Below, piece by piece: positions 1 through 7,118 of a DNA stretch of 17,106 bases (its first letter is position 1; the number at the start of each line of letters is the position of its first letter). A program made the translations under genes and the position numbers. The notes under the pieces were generated by a model. It saw only the letters and a list, made by a program, of their open reading frames with translations, had not been told where the DNA came from and made no database searches. The stretch comes from JAJZEO01 sp964477345 (GTDB lineage Bacteria; Chlamydiota; Chlamydiia; Chlamydiales; 2-12-FULL-49-11): the NCBI GenBank assembly GCA_964477345.1, contig CAYZDL010000024.1, positions 1-17,106 on the forward strand. The letters run 5' to 3'.

Positions 1-725
1 TCAGCAGGATGACGGGTTCGCCGCCAGGCTATGTTGGGCACGAAGAAGGAGGACAACTTACCGAGCGGGTTAGACAGCGTCCTTATTCGGTCGTTTTGTT
101 TGATGAGGTTGAAAAAGCCCACCCCGATGTGATGAATATTCTTCTTCAAATCCTCGAAGAGGGGCGCCTCACCGATTCTCTAGGTCGTAAAGTCGATTTT
201 AGAAATACGATCATCGTTATGACTTCAAACCTCGGTTCAGATTTGATTCGCAAATCGACCGAAGTAGGCTTTGGGGTTGATCTTGAAAAGATCGATTTTG
301 ACACAATGAAGGATAAGATAGACAAAGCGGTCAAAAAACACTTCAAACCGGAGTTTATCAACCGTCTAGATGGCGTTGTCATCTTTAGAGCCTTTGATAA
401 ACCTCATTTGATTCAAGTCATCGACCTTGAAGTAGAAAAGTTGCAAAAACGACTTGTGAAAAAGAATATCTTCCTCTCATTGACCAGTGAAGCAAAGGAT
501 TTTATTGTCAGTAAGGGATTTATGCCCGAGATGGGGGCAAGACCTTTAAGACGTGCGGTAGAGCAATATTTAGAGGATCCTCTTGCAGAAATGCTTTTAA
601 AGAACCCAGAGCTCTCTGCCACTTATGAAGTAGTTTTGAAAGATGATAAGCTTGAATTTATGATTAAAGAAGCTTTGCCCCAAATTCCAATGATTGACAC
701 AGACACCTCTACTGCAAATATTTAG
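1..725 (+). CDS. clpC: ATP-dependent Clp protease ATP-binding subunit ClpC, C-terminal part
   Basis: This is the 3' end of an AAA+ unfoldase that feeds substrates to ClpP; the frame is open to the left edge, so the gene starts outside the window. Visible are the second AAA+ module's pore-loop region (GSPPGYVGHEEGG), Walker B (VVLFDEVEKAH), sensor-1 stretch (TSNLGS), and the C-terminal small domain with GARPLRRAVEQYLEDPLAE near the end. GHEEGGQLTE and the wording around Walker B fit ClpC better than ClpB, which usually has GYEEGGYLTE. The N-terminal domain, the first AAA+ module and the second Walker A are off-window. About 240 residues are present. In Chlamydia, clpC lies upstream of the ptsN-dut-accD group, which matches this window. 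Family assignment is firm; ClpC versus another class I Clp is slightly less so. Confidence 0.93.
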   Translation, partial: SRMTGSPPGYVGHEEGGQLTERVRQRPYSVVLFDEVEKAHPDVMNILLQILEEGRLTDSLGRKVDFRNTIIVMTSNLGSDLIRKSTEVGFGVDLEKIDFDTMKDKIDKAVKKHFKPEFINRLDGVVIFRAFDKPHLIQVIDLEVEKLQKRLVKKNIFLSLTSEAKDFIVSKGFMPEMGARPLRRAVEQYLEDPLAEMLLKNPELSATYEVVLKDDKLEFMIKEALPQIPMIDTDTSTANI

Positions 726-765
726 AATATTTTCTTTACACATATTGATGGTTTTTTTTAGAATG

Positions 766-789
766 CCTCCCTAAATTTAATTAGGGAGG
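766..789 (+). promoter_or_regulatory. Inverted repeat (9-bp arms) whose right arm holds a Shine-Dalgarno
   Basis: The arms CCTCCCTAA and TTAGGGAGG flank a 6-base AT centre, about 40 bases after the clpC stop. The right arm contains GGGAGG, spaced like a ribosome binding site for the ATG at 799. The hairpin could therefore end clpC transcription, or mask the start of the following (decayed) gene, or both. No T-run follows the stem on the plus strand, which argues against a classical intrinsic terminator. Confidence 0.4.
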
Positions 790-798
790 TTTCAAAAA

Positions 799-1035
799 AT
801 GGACACTGCTTTATCATTTAATGGATGCAGGGCTAGTTATCAATTACTTTTGCAGCAAGAACAGCGCGCAGGAGGAGCCTCCGAAGAGAGAGAGCTCAGG
901 CAGAGGCAACTCGGACCAGAATGTTGCTAAAAGCAAGAACCTGTCTTATGGTTTATTCCCATTATCTCCGTTTTAAGTGTATGCCACCTGGAGTTACGTT
1001 CCCTGAGAGCTAGACTCCCATCTACTGCAGATTGA
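799..1035 (+). pseudogene. Decayed copy of the tandem paralogue family at 1127-3042
   Basis: The stretch starts with ATG after GGGAGG and encodes 43 residues to a TAA at 928-930. The same frame then stays open for 34 codons to a TGA at 1033-1035. The N-terminus (MDTALSF, then Tyr at 14 and LLLQQ) lines up with the genes at 1748 (MDGVESF, Tyr14, LLEQ) and 2302 (MDPVQTF, Tyr14): all share Phe7 and Tyr14. After the stop, VCHLELRSLRARL resembles the intact copies' NLGTLQLRCAL and FHILHIRSLLGRI at a similar distance from the start. This suggests one gene interrupted by an in-frame stop and lacking its C-terminal half. The similarity is by eye and modest. It could instead be a 43-residue small protein. 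Confidence 0.5.
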
Positions 1036-1126
1036 GTGGACCGCACAGTAACTATCCATTACACTTTACTCTTTTATCCTGCTCATTTAGAATATTTCTC
1101 AAATTTATGAGAGGCATCAAAAAAAT

Positions 1127-1672
1127 ATGATTTCAAGTGTACCATTTGAGTTGTATAGGGTTAATTATGAGCAGCTAATAGTAAGCGCTCATACTTCTGC
1201 TAGCTTTTTTTCACACACCCTTTTAGAAAAATATCGTACGATGATGGTCAGCCAGGCAAAAATCGCTCTTTTGATCTCGTCTCAAGCAGAGGCTACGGCT
1301 TTTTTTTCACACCCATTTCCGACTTCAATCATTGAACTACAGAGAATTACAATGAATTTCGTTTATGCTCTTAGAGCTGCCGAAAACGATCCTCAGATTA
1401 TGGGTACCAGTTTTTACAAAAAGCAACTTCTTCTCTCTGTTTACTTGCTTGTCAACCGACTCATATCTAAACCTATTGTGGGTAGCTTCAGAGATGAATG
1501 GGGCCAACGACTGATAGCGATGAATCAATTAGATTTGACTCAAGAGCACCCTAACCTTGCTTTTTTGCGTGAGTGGATCCAGTACAATATAAGAGAAATA
1601 GCTCATCGAAGAACTGCTGGAGCTATTTCATCTGCAAACCCACATGCACAAGAAAGCATTAAGAAAGAATAG
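1127..1672 (+). CDS. Hypothetical protein, tandem paralogue family (copy 1)
   Basis: A 181-residue protein of unrecognised family, predicted largely helical, without a signal peptide or obvious membrane segment. It is a paralogue of the next gene: around residues 78-155 both carry F-x-x-x-x-AL-x-x-AE-x-DP, then a lone Lys before a hydrophobic helix, then W-x-x-RL-x-x-MNQL-x-L and a closing REWI/REQI helix. The start is the ATG at 1127, about a dozen bases after GAGAGG. The leader repeats elements of the 721-800 leader (TTTAGAATATTT, AAATTTA, a purine-rich SD, then CATCAAAAAA). The gene lies in the clpC-ptsN interval, where Chlamydia has lineage-specific genes. The function cannot be read from the sequence; an effector or structural role would be speculation. 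Confidence 0.75.
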   Translation: MISSVPFELYRVNYEQLIVSAHTSASFFSHTLLEKYRTMMVSQAKIALLISSQAEATAFFSHPFPTSIIELQRITMNFVYALRAAENDPQIMGTSFYKKQLLLSVYLLVNRLISKPIVGSFRDEWGQRLIAMNQLDLTQEHPNLAFLREWIQYNIREIAHRRTAGAISSANPHAQESIKKE

Positions 1673-1747
1673 GCTTTACTTTTAGCGGAGTTCTCATTAG
1701 ATTGTCTGCCAAAACTTTAATCTAAGGCGGGAAGCAGAGGTTGATGG

Positions 1748-2269
1748 ATGGATGGAGTAGAATCGTTTGAAGCACGTAAATCTGCCTATCTACATCTGTT
1801 AGAGCAGGGTGTTTTTTTTGAAACTTCCGTTATGCCTTATATCTCACAAATGATTGACGCTTCTAATGGGCAAGTTTCGGCAGATCTTGCGAAAGCAATC
1901 CTTTTGAATCTAGGAACCTTGCAACTAAGATGTGCTCTTATGAGCACTTCACAAATTGAAGCCTCCCACATCTTTCACGGGGAACAGGTCGAAGAGAAAA
2001 ACCCCAGGGTCTTTACCAATCTTTCCTTTGCTCTTCATGAAGCCGAAAAAGACCCCGTACTTTTTAATTTTTCGATATTTAAAACTCATCTTATTATGAC
2101 GCTTGCCATATTCACCATGAACATGCAACCAGACGATGAAATTGATTCTGCATGGGAAAAACGTCTAAATCATATGAATCAATTAAACTTAGAAGATCAG
2201 GATATTCATTTAGTTAGAATGCGAGAGCAAATCAATCTTCGAGTTTCATCAAACAGTGCAAAATGTTAA
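1748..2269 (+). CDS. Hypothetical protein, tandem paralogue family (copy 2)
   Basis: A 173-residue helical protein, paralogous to the gene just upstream over its C-terminal half (FALHEAEKDP, then WEKRLNHMNQLNLEDQ, then VRMREQI), with the shared Phe7 and Tyr14 near the N-terminus. No signal peptide or transmembrane helix is evident. AGAGG lies 8 bases before the ATG at 1748; another ATG at 1744 is out of frame, and the MD start matches the MD starts of the neighbouring copies. It is 75 bases downstream of copy 1 and 32 upstream of copy 3, so the three are probably co-transcribed. I do not recognise the family; it is likely restricted to this lineage. Confidence 0.75.
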   Translation: MDGVESFEARKSAYLHLLEQGVFFETSVMPYISQMIDASNGQVSADLAKAILLNLGTLQLRCALMSTSQIEASHIFHGEQVEEKNPRVFTNLSFALHEAEKDPVLFNFSIFKTHLIMTLAIFTMNMQPDDEIDSAWEKRLNHMNQLNLEDQDIHLVRMREQINLRVSSNSAKC

Positions 2270-2301
2270 TCATGTTGTAAAAATTCTAAGAGGAGATTTT
2301 C

Positions 2302-3042
2302 GTGGATCCTGTGCAAACTTTTCGTAGTGTTGAAGATCACTATCTTGAGATGCAGAGCCCCTCAGAGGCAGATATTTTAGCATTTGACCAACTTTCAAAA
2401 TCTCTCCCTCTTCGCTCAGAAGAACGGTTGAGAGCAAACTCTATGTTTCATATTCTTCATATTCGCTCTCTCTTGGGAAGAATTGTGACACGTATCAGTG
2501 CTGATGAAATGGCTCTTTCCATCCTTGACTTGTTAAATTTTGCTTTTTCTGAGCTTCGCCTTCTCAATTCAAACCCCGATTTTTATTACACTAAAGAACT
2601 TGAGAACCTGATTCAACTATCATCCAAAGTAAGTAGTATCATTAAGGAAATACTCAGACTTAATGTCCAAATTGCAGTTCGCCTAAGCGACGAAAAAATT
2701 CGGATCTTTCCCCATGAATATTCTTTTCATATCGGTGAAGAACACTCCACCTTCATGGCTTTAACAGCTCCAACAGCTCATTCTTTAATCACTTCCCTCT
2801 TGCAGAAAAAAAATGAACTCCATAGAGAAAATATTAAGTTGATTGAAAAAAGAATTCAAACTTTGGCGTTTCATCAAGTATTCGCATCTCACATTTTTTC
2901 TCTTGGTTTCAATGTACCTGCGTCCCTTGTGCAAGCCGCGAATAGTGAAGAATGCGAACCGGCAGAACAACAATATCTTGACCGAGCTAAAACCCTTTAT
3001 ACAACATTATTTGGATTTCTTGATTTCCATGTAACTAACTAG
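2302..3042 (+). CDS. Hypothetical protein, diverged tandem paralogue (copy 3)
   Basis: A 246-residue, mostly helical protein starting at GTG with a good AGGAG seven bases upstream. The N-terminus MDPVQTF with Tyr14 fits the MD-x-x-x-[ST]-F pattern of its neighbours. LLNFAFSELRLLNSNPDF followed by a helix with a Lys is a weak match to the FAL-x-x-AE-x-DP block. It is longer than copies 1 and 2, with an extra C-terminal half containing a charged helix around residues 170-190 (QKKNELHRENIKLIEKRI) that may form a short coiled coil. Its TAG stop shares the four bases CTAG with the stop of the convergent HTH-ptsN gene, so nothing separates the two converging units. No function is assignable. Confidence 0.72.
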   Translation: MDPVQTFRSVEDHYLEMQSPSEADILAFDQLSKSLPLRSEERLRANSMFHILHIRSLLGRIVTRISADEMALSILDLLNFAFSELRLLNSNPDFYYTKELENLIQLSSKVSSIIKEILRLNVQIAVRLSDEKIRIFPHEYSFHIGEEHSTFMALTAPTAHSLITSLLQKKNELHRENIKLIEKRIQTLAFHQVFASHIFSLGFNVPASLVQAANSEECEPAEQQYLDRAKTLYTTLFGFLDFHVTN

Positions 3043-3740
3043 GATGTTACGACACAACTTCTCTTGATGCTCGTTTCCCATTTTTTGATCTCTTCTAGGA
3101 GAAGCTCTTTCGTTGGCTTATCTTGAAGAGTTCTTTTAGCTTCACCTGAGCTAACATAATGAGCAATCTTTGCTAGGAGATTAAGGTGACGTTTATCGTC
3201 ACAGGCAAAGAGAAAAAAGAGGGTATGAACAGGTCGACCATCAAGAGCGCCCCAGTCAATTGGTTTTTTTAGAAAAACAATAACGACTGCATCAAAGAGA
3301 CCGCCTAGCAAAAGCTCGCGTGTGTGAGGCACGGCAATTCCGTCTCCAAGTGCTGTAGGCATCAAGCTTTCACGCTCTAGGAGAAGGTCAGAAACAGCCT
3401 CTGCATCGAGACCCAATTGGTCTGCGGTTTGATACATGACATTATTAATAATCTCTTCTTTGGAGTTTCCTTCAAGGTGACATAGGACATCACCTTTGTA
3501 GATAGCTCTATATAATCCAAATTGTTGCCATGGGGAAGCATCTCCTTTTGCTTCTCCAAAAGGAAGGGAAACCTTATGCTCTTGAAGCATTTTAAGGAGC
3601 CACTCTTCGATCTCTTGACGATTAAAGCGCTTCTCACCACTGAGTGTGTAGGTAGGTAGGGCGCCCTCGGCAATCAATTGATCTATTGTCTGGATGCTTA
3701 CGCTCAATAAATCGGCTACATCTTTCTTCTTTAAATCCAT
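3039..3740 (-). CDS. ptsN: PTS EIIA (PtsN-like) protein with N-terminal helix-turn-helix domain
   Basis: A 233-residue two-domain protein. Residues 1-50 form an excisionase/MerR-type helix-turn-helix (LKKKDVADLLSVSIQTIDQLI, then EKRFNRQEIEEWL). Residues about 75-225 form an EIIA fold of the nitrogen-PTS/fructose type, with the phosphorylatable His139 in GDGIAVPHT. The DNA-binding head joined to a phosphorylation domain implies a regulator whose binding could respond to the PTS phosphate state. Chlamydiae are known to carry two PtsN copies, one with this extension. The start is the ATG at 3738-3740, preceded by GGGGGAGG; a longer GTG start at 3770 would leave that ribosome site inside the gene. 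It lies 33 bases after the single-domain ptsN, as last gene of the dut-ptsN run. Confidence 0.88.
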   Translation of the reverse strand: MDLKKKDVADLLSVSIQTIDQLIAEGALPTYTLSGEKRFNRQEIEEWLLKMLQEHKVSLPFGEAKGDASPWQQFGLYRAIYKGDVLCHLEGNSKEEIINNVMYQTADQLGLDAEAVSDLLLERESLMPTALGDGIAVPHTRELLLGGLFDAVVIVFLKKPIDWGALDGRPVHTLFFLFACDDKRHLNLLAKIAHYVSSGEAKRTLQDKPTKELLLEEIKKWETSIKRSCVVTS

Positions 3741-3773
3741 AAAGTGCCTCCCCCAATAATGTATTAGCACATC

Positions 3774-4238
3774 CTAACACGAATGAAAGATATTGACTAC
3801 TGATTCCTGGCTCTTGGCTCGTAGGATTTTTTGACGATTTTCCTCGAGTTTCAAAACCTGAGTCAATTCAGAGAGGAGCTGTAGGTACTCTTTATGCATC
3901 GATTGAGGCCCTCCGATCAAAAAAATTAATTTCACTTTAAGTCCATCAATAGCATTCCATTCAATTCCTGGTCCGCGGTGAATTCCAACGACGACAAAAA
4001 AATCGTCTAACTCTTTGATCTTAGCATGAGGGATTGCGATACCCATACCAAGCCCTGTTGATACCATCTCTTCTCGCTGGATAATTGCTTGATAAAACTC
4101 ATCTCTGTTCCTTAAAATTCCCTCTTGCTGAGTCAAGGAGATCAATTGTTCTATCACTTCTTCACGAGTTTCTGAGGTGACAAAATCGATTAATCCTAAA
4201 CGGATGTATTCTTTGATCTTATTATTAACTGCAATCAT
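3774..4238 (-). CDS. ptsN: PTS IIA-like nitrogen-regulatory protein PtsN
   Basis: A 154-residue single-domain EIIA protein of normal length for the family. The active-site His71 sits in GLGMGIAIPHAK, preceded by the family's Q-REEM-ST-GLG stretch; WNAIDG and VKLIFLI follow, as expected. In other bacteria EIIA-Ntr receives phosphate from NPr and acts by binding regulatory partners rather than by moving sugar. Its ATG overlaps the dut stop (ATGA, 4 bases), so translation is probably coupled to dut. It is followed by the HTH-bearing homologue, and the two may form one signalling pair, for example by sharing phosphate from the same HPr. Phosphotransfer partners are not in the window. Confidence 0.92.
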   Translation of the reverse strand: MIAVNNKIKEYIRLGLIDFVTSETREEVIEQLISLTQQEGILRNRDEFYQAIIQREEMVSTGLGMGIAIPHAKIKELDDFFVVVGIHRGPGIEWNAIDGLKVKLIFLIGGPQSMHKEYLQLLSELTQVLKLEENRQKILRAKSQESVVNIFHSC

Positions 4239-4669
4239 AAGGTTCCTGTATGTCCAAAGGCACCGCTTCCACGCTCACTTGAAGAGAGTGCCTCTTCTTG
4301 GTTAAATTCCGCTCTTTCGCATTTTGCAACGACAATTTGTGCAATTCGCATATCTGGTTCTACAACGAAGGGGGTATTGCCGTGGTTGATCAGTAGAACA
4401 AACAATTCGCCACGATAATCTGAATCAATGGTTCCAGGTGTATTCAGAACGGTAAGACCGTGCTTGAGTGCAAGACCGCTACGAGGCCTTACTTGTATTT
4501 CATATCCTTGAGGGATTTCGAAGAAAAGACCCGTAGCAACAAGTGTACGGCATCCCGGTTCAATGACAATTTCTCTTTCAAGATGGGCGCACACATCTGC
4601 TCCAGCAGCACCGAGAGATGCATACAAAGGTTTTTTGGCCCCTTCTTTACAACGGATCTTCATTCTCAT
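4235..4669 (-). CDS. dut: Deoxyuridine 5'-triphosphate nucleotidohydrolase (dUTPase)
   Basis: This enzyme hydrolyses dUTP to dUMP and diphosphate, keeping uracil out of DNA and supplying dUMP for thymidylate. All five trimeric dUTPase motifs are visible in order: AAGADV, RPRSGLA, NTPGTIDSDYRG, EPDMRIAQ, and the C-terminal RGSGAFGHTG arm. At about 144 residues it is of normal length. The reading frame extends back to a GTG at 4681 inside accD. The ATG at 4667-4669, one base after the accD stop, or the next ATG at 4661-4663 (MKIRC, aligning with the usual family start) is more likely. Its stop overlaps the ptsN start. The accD-dut-ptsN order matches my memory of Chlamydia. Confidence 0.95.
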   Translation of the reverse strand: MRMKIRCKEGAKKPLYASLGAAGADVCAHLEREIVIEPGCRTLVATGLFFEIPQGYEIQVRPRSGLALKHGLTVLNTPGTIDSDYRGELFVLLINHGNTPFVVEPDMRIAQIVVAKCERAEFNQEEALSSSERGSGAFGHTGTL

Positions 4670-4670
4670 A

Positions 4671-5624
4671 CTATCGACCACTACCTACTGCGAGGGCAAG
4701 GAACTTCTTAAATTTTGCATAGGGTTCGCTTTCTGTCGTCATTGTTTGTAACAATGATTTTTTCTCTGGCGGTTTCTCCTGTCGGAGAAATTGGAGAAAG
4801 AAAGCAATTTTCCCTTTCAATTCTTTTCGAGAAACGACGATATCGACCATCCCTTTCTCTTGGAGAAATTCTGAGAGTTGAGCACCCTTGGGAAGCTTTT
4901 TCCCAAACGTTCGCTCAATCACCCGTGGCCCTGTAAACCCAAACAAAGCCCCTGGTTCGGCCAAAATTATGTCACCCAGTGAGGCAAATGATGCAGTGAC
5001 TCCACCCGTTGTTGGGTTGGTAATCACTGAAATAAAAGGCAATCGGGCATTAGACAATTTGGCAAGAGCACTACTTGTCTTGGCCATCTGCATTAAAGAG
5101 TGGATCGATTCTTGCATCCTCGCTCCACCTGATGCCGAAAGGATCACAACGGGGAGAGATTTTTCTATGGCAAGTTCAATCAGGCGAGTTAGCCTTTCTC
5201 CCACCACCGATCCCATTGAACCACCCATAAAGCTAAAGTCCATGATACCAAGAGCCGCACGATTCCCCTCTATTTCACAGAGTCCAACAGAAATCGCTTC
5301 ATCCCTTCCTGTTTTTCTCGAGGCCTCTTCTAATCGATCGGTATACTTTTCTAAATCTTCAAAATTTAAAGGATCACAAGGCTTAATGTGGGTAAACAAT
5401 TCGTCGAAAGTATTGTCATCGACTAATAATTTGATCCGTTGGGCGACGGTAAGCCTATAATGGTAATTACACTTGGGGCAGGTATTAAAATTATCAGTTA
5501 ACTCGTTAGCATGAATAATTTCATTGCAGCCACTACACTTAAGCCATCCGCTAAACCCATCTTTTTTAGAGGATTGCACCTTTATTTTAGGGCCTGAGCG
5601 CCTAAATAAGTTCATAAATCCCAT
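4671..5624 (-). CDS. accD: Acetyl-CoA carboxylase carboxyltransferase subunit beta
   Basis: With AccA this forms the carboxyltransferase that moves CO2 from carboxybiotin to acetyl-CoA, giving malonyl-CoA for fatty-acid synthesis. The N-terminal Cys4 zinc ribbon is intact (CSGC, then CPKC), followed by the crotonase-like core with SASGGARMQE, TNPTTGGVTASFA and GPRVIERTFG. The start is placed at the ATG at 5622-5624, with AGGAG nine bases upstream. The frame extends back to 5654, but those residues lack a ribosome site, and family members start near MNLFRR. The length is about 317 residues, as usual. Dut follows within one base, so the two are co-translated. Confidence 0.96.
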   Translation of the reverse strand: MGFMNLFRRSGPKIKVQSSKKDGFSGWLKCSGCNEIIHANELTDNFNTCPKCNYHYRLTVAQRIKLLVDDNTFDELFTHIKPCDPLNFEDLEKYTDRLEEASRKTGRDEAISVGLCEIEGNRAALGIMDFSFMGGSMGSVVGERLTRLIELAIEKSLPVVILSASGGARMQESIHSLMQMAKTSSALAKLSNARLPFISVITNPTTGGVTASFASLGDIILAEPGALFGFTGPRVIERTFGKKLPKGAQLSEFLQEKGMVDIVVSRKELKGKIAFFLQFLRQEKPPEKKSLLQTMTTESEPYAKFKKFLALAVGSGR

Positions 5625-5685
5625 TCTGAAAGACTCCTGGTGTCGTCCCATCATACCAGAGACGCTCTATTTACTCGAAGGAAAG

Positions 5686-6273
5686 TTATTTCTTAAAGTG
5701 CCGCTCTGCATAGCTCCAATTGACGACATACCACCAATTACTAATATAGTCAGCACGTCTATTTTGGTAATGAAGGTAGTAGGCGTGCTCCCATACATCG
5801 AGGCCGATTAACGCAGTAGAATATGCTACATCGGGGGGGTCTTGATTGGCTCGAGATTCAATTCTTAACTTACCACTGCTTCTATCTTGTAAAAGCCAAG
5901 CCCAGCCTGATCCAAAACGGGTAAGAGCTGCTTTAGTAAATTCTTCTTTAAATTGAGTAAAGCTGCCAAAAGCCCCATTAATTGCCTCACCTAGCGCCCC
6001 CGCTGGTTCTCCTCCTCCATCTGGTGACATCATCTGCCAAAATAGAGTGTGGTTGTAGTATCCTCCTCCATTATTGCGTACTACGGGATTGCTGTCATAC
6101 TTGATAAGTAGTTGTTCAATCGGAAGGGTAAGATCAATATCAGGGCACTTGAGCAAATTGGCTAGATAAGTAGCATGGTGCTTAGTGTAGTGAATCTCCA
6201 TGGTCCTAGTATCGATATAGGGCTCTAACGCATTGAAGGCATACGGTAATGAAGCTAGTGTATACTGTGTCAT
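5686..6273 (-). CDS. sodA: Superoxide dismutase, Mn/Fe family (Mn-type features)
   Basis: It converts superoxide to O2 and H2O2 in the cytoplasm. The four metal ligands are present: His28 (MEIHYTKHH), His75 (YYNHTLFW), Asp159 and His163 (GLDVWEHAYY). GGG before the second ligand and Gln144 in the ANQD motif are the pattern of manganese rather than iron enzymes, although metal use is not fixed by sequence alone. The start is the ATG at 6271-6273 with AGAGG a few bases upstream; an upstream TTG at 6288 would place that site inside the gene. At 195 residues it is normal length. It lacks an export signal. It sits between hemD and accD on the same strand, matching the accD-sod adjacency of Chlamydia. 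Confidence 0.95.
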   Translation of the reverse strand: MTQYTLASLPYAFNALEPYIDTRTMEIHYTKHHATYLANLLKCPDIDLTLPIEQLLIKYDSNPVVRNNGGGYYNHTLFWQMMSPDGGGEPAGALGEAINGAFGSFTQFKEEFTKAALTRFGSGWAWLLQDRSSGKLRIESRANQDPPDVAYSTALIGLDVWEHAYYLHYQNRRADYISNWWYVVNWSYAERHFKK

Positions 6274-6322
6274 CTTAACCTCTTTCAATTTTTAAGAAGA
6301 GTTTACCATTTATGGGGAAAAA

Positions 6323-7030
6323 TTAACAAGCTAACGCTGTCGTTTTTTGGTCTAATGAAGAACCAGAACTTCCCCTTCTCACGTGTAAGACAGTCCGGAG
6401 GCGTTCTCTAGCTACAGGACCGAGGGGGTGGAATTTGATCTCTTTGGGGATGTTCTTGTAAAGTTCGAAAAAATAATCAACCGCAAGAGGTGTGGTAAAA
6501 ATCACTTCATCGACTCTGTTTAAATCGATCAGCTTTTGAGGAGGCTTCTTACAAATATCATACATAGTACAAATCTGATGGCGAATTCCATGCTCAACAA
6601 GATAATGGGAGAGGAGCGGACGCGCAGAAGATGATCTTGGAAGCAAAATCTTCGCATCCTCAAGATCAAAATGAGCAATTGTCTTTATAATCCCCTCTTG
6701 CGTTTCATCAGATGAGATGTAATCGGGAATAACCCCGGCATCTCGAAGGTGCTGTGCAGTCACTTGTCCAATCGCAACTATATGTATCTTCTTAAGTACG
6801 TTTATGGTATAACCGAACTGCTTCAAGTAGCTTATGAAGATCTTAACCGATTTCTTGCTCATGAAAACAATGTGCGAATAACTCAAAAGTTCAGAAAAAA
6901 TTTTTCTGATCTCAAGTGAGTCACTTGATCTCGGAACTACCTCAATCAGAGGCATGTGAATAACCGGCTTATTGGTAGTGAAATGTTTCGTATCAAAACC
7001 CAAGTAGAGCACGGACTTTTGGTGTTTCAT
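6323..7030 (-). CDS. hemD: Uroporphyrinogen-III synthase (HemD)
   Basis: HemD closes and inverts ring D of hydroxymethylbilane to make uroporphyrinogen III for haem. The family diverges strongly, so the call rests on the order of weak motifs: IVFMSKKSV (usual IFTS-x-NAV), VAIGQVTAQHLRDAG, ILLPRSSSARPLLSHYL, MYDICKKPP, VIFTTPLAVDYFF and LGPVARERLR. The length of 235 residues fits. A strong AAGGAGG lies eight bases before the ATG. The C-terminal tail (residues about 220-235, rich in Ser and Gly) extends beyond the last conserved helix. HemC, the usual partner supplying the substrate, is not in the window. A candidate promoter with a palindrome lies in the 126-base gap upstream, so hemD may be controlled separately from radA. 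Confidence 0.82.
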   Translation of the reverse strand: MKHQKSVLYLGFDTKHFTTNKPVIHMPLIEVVPRSSDSLEIRKIFSELLSYSHIVFMSKKSVKIFISYLKQFGYTINVLKKIHIVAIGQVTAQHLRDAGVIPDYISSDETQEGIIKTIAHFDLEDAKILLPRSSSARPLLSHYLVEHGIRHQICTMYDICKKPPQKLIDLNRVDEVIFTTPLAVDYFFELYKNIPKEIKFHPLGPVARERLRTVLHVRRGSSGSSLDQKTTALAC

Positions 7031-7083
7031 AACCCAACCTCCTTAAGTAGAAACCAACTACTTTTTTTGCCCACTAGAGATCC

Positions 7084-7113
7084 TTAATACGCTAACCCTG
7101 AAATCTTGTGCAA
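7084..7113 (-). promoter_or_regulatory. Candidate sigma-70-type promoter for hemD
   Basis: On the minus strand TTGCAC (7108-7113) and TATTAA (7084-7089) are 18 bases apart, about 50 bases before the hemD ATG and downstream of the radA stop. Both hexamers differ by two bases from consensus, so this is a moderate match in an AT-rich gap where chance matches are common. Confidence 0.3.
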
Positions 7114-7118
7114 GATTT
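7101..7118. promoter_or_regulatory. Palindrome overlapping the candidate hemD -35 element
   Basis: AAATCTTGTGCAAGATTT has perfect 8-base arms around a 2-base centre and covers the candidate -35 hexamer upstream of hemD. The size and position fit an operator bound by a dimeric repressor. On the plus strand it is followed by a T-run, so it could alternatively act as a short intrinsic terminator for antisense transcription through hemD, but the loop would be very small. Confidence 0.35.

Noticed and set aside
931..1126. tRNA or small structured RNA in the clpC-downstream gap
   Set aside because: No cloverleaf, T-loop GTTCRA or CCA end was found on either strand. The segment is better explained as gene remnant plus leader.
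4670..4681. GTG start for dut at 4681 inside accD
   Set aside because: It would add residues not seen in the family. The ATGs at 4669 and 4663 match the usual dUTPase start and sit right after the accD stop.
4888..5460. 190-codon open frame on the plus strand opposite accD
   Set aside because: It lies entirely antisense to the strongly supported accD, has no family resemblance and no ribosome site. It is a shadow of codon bias.
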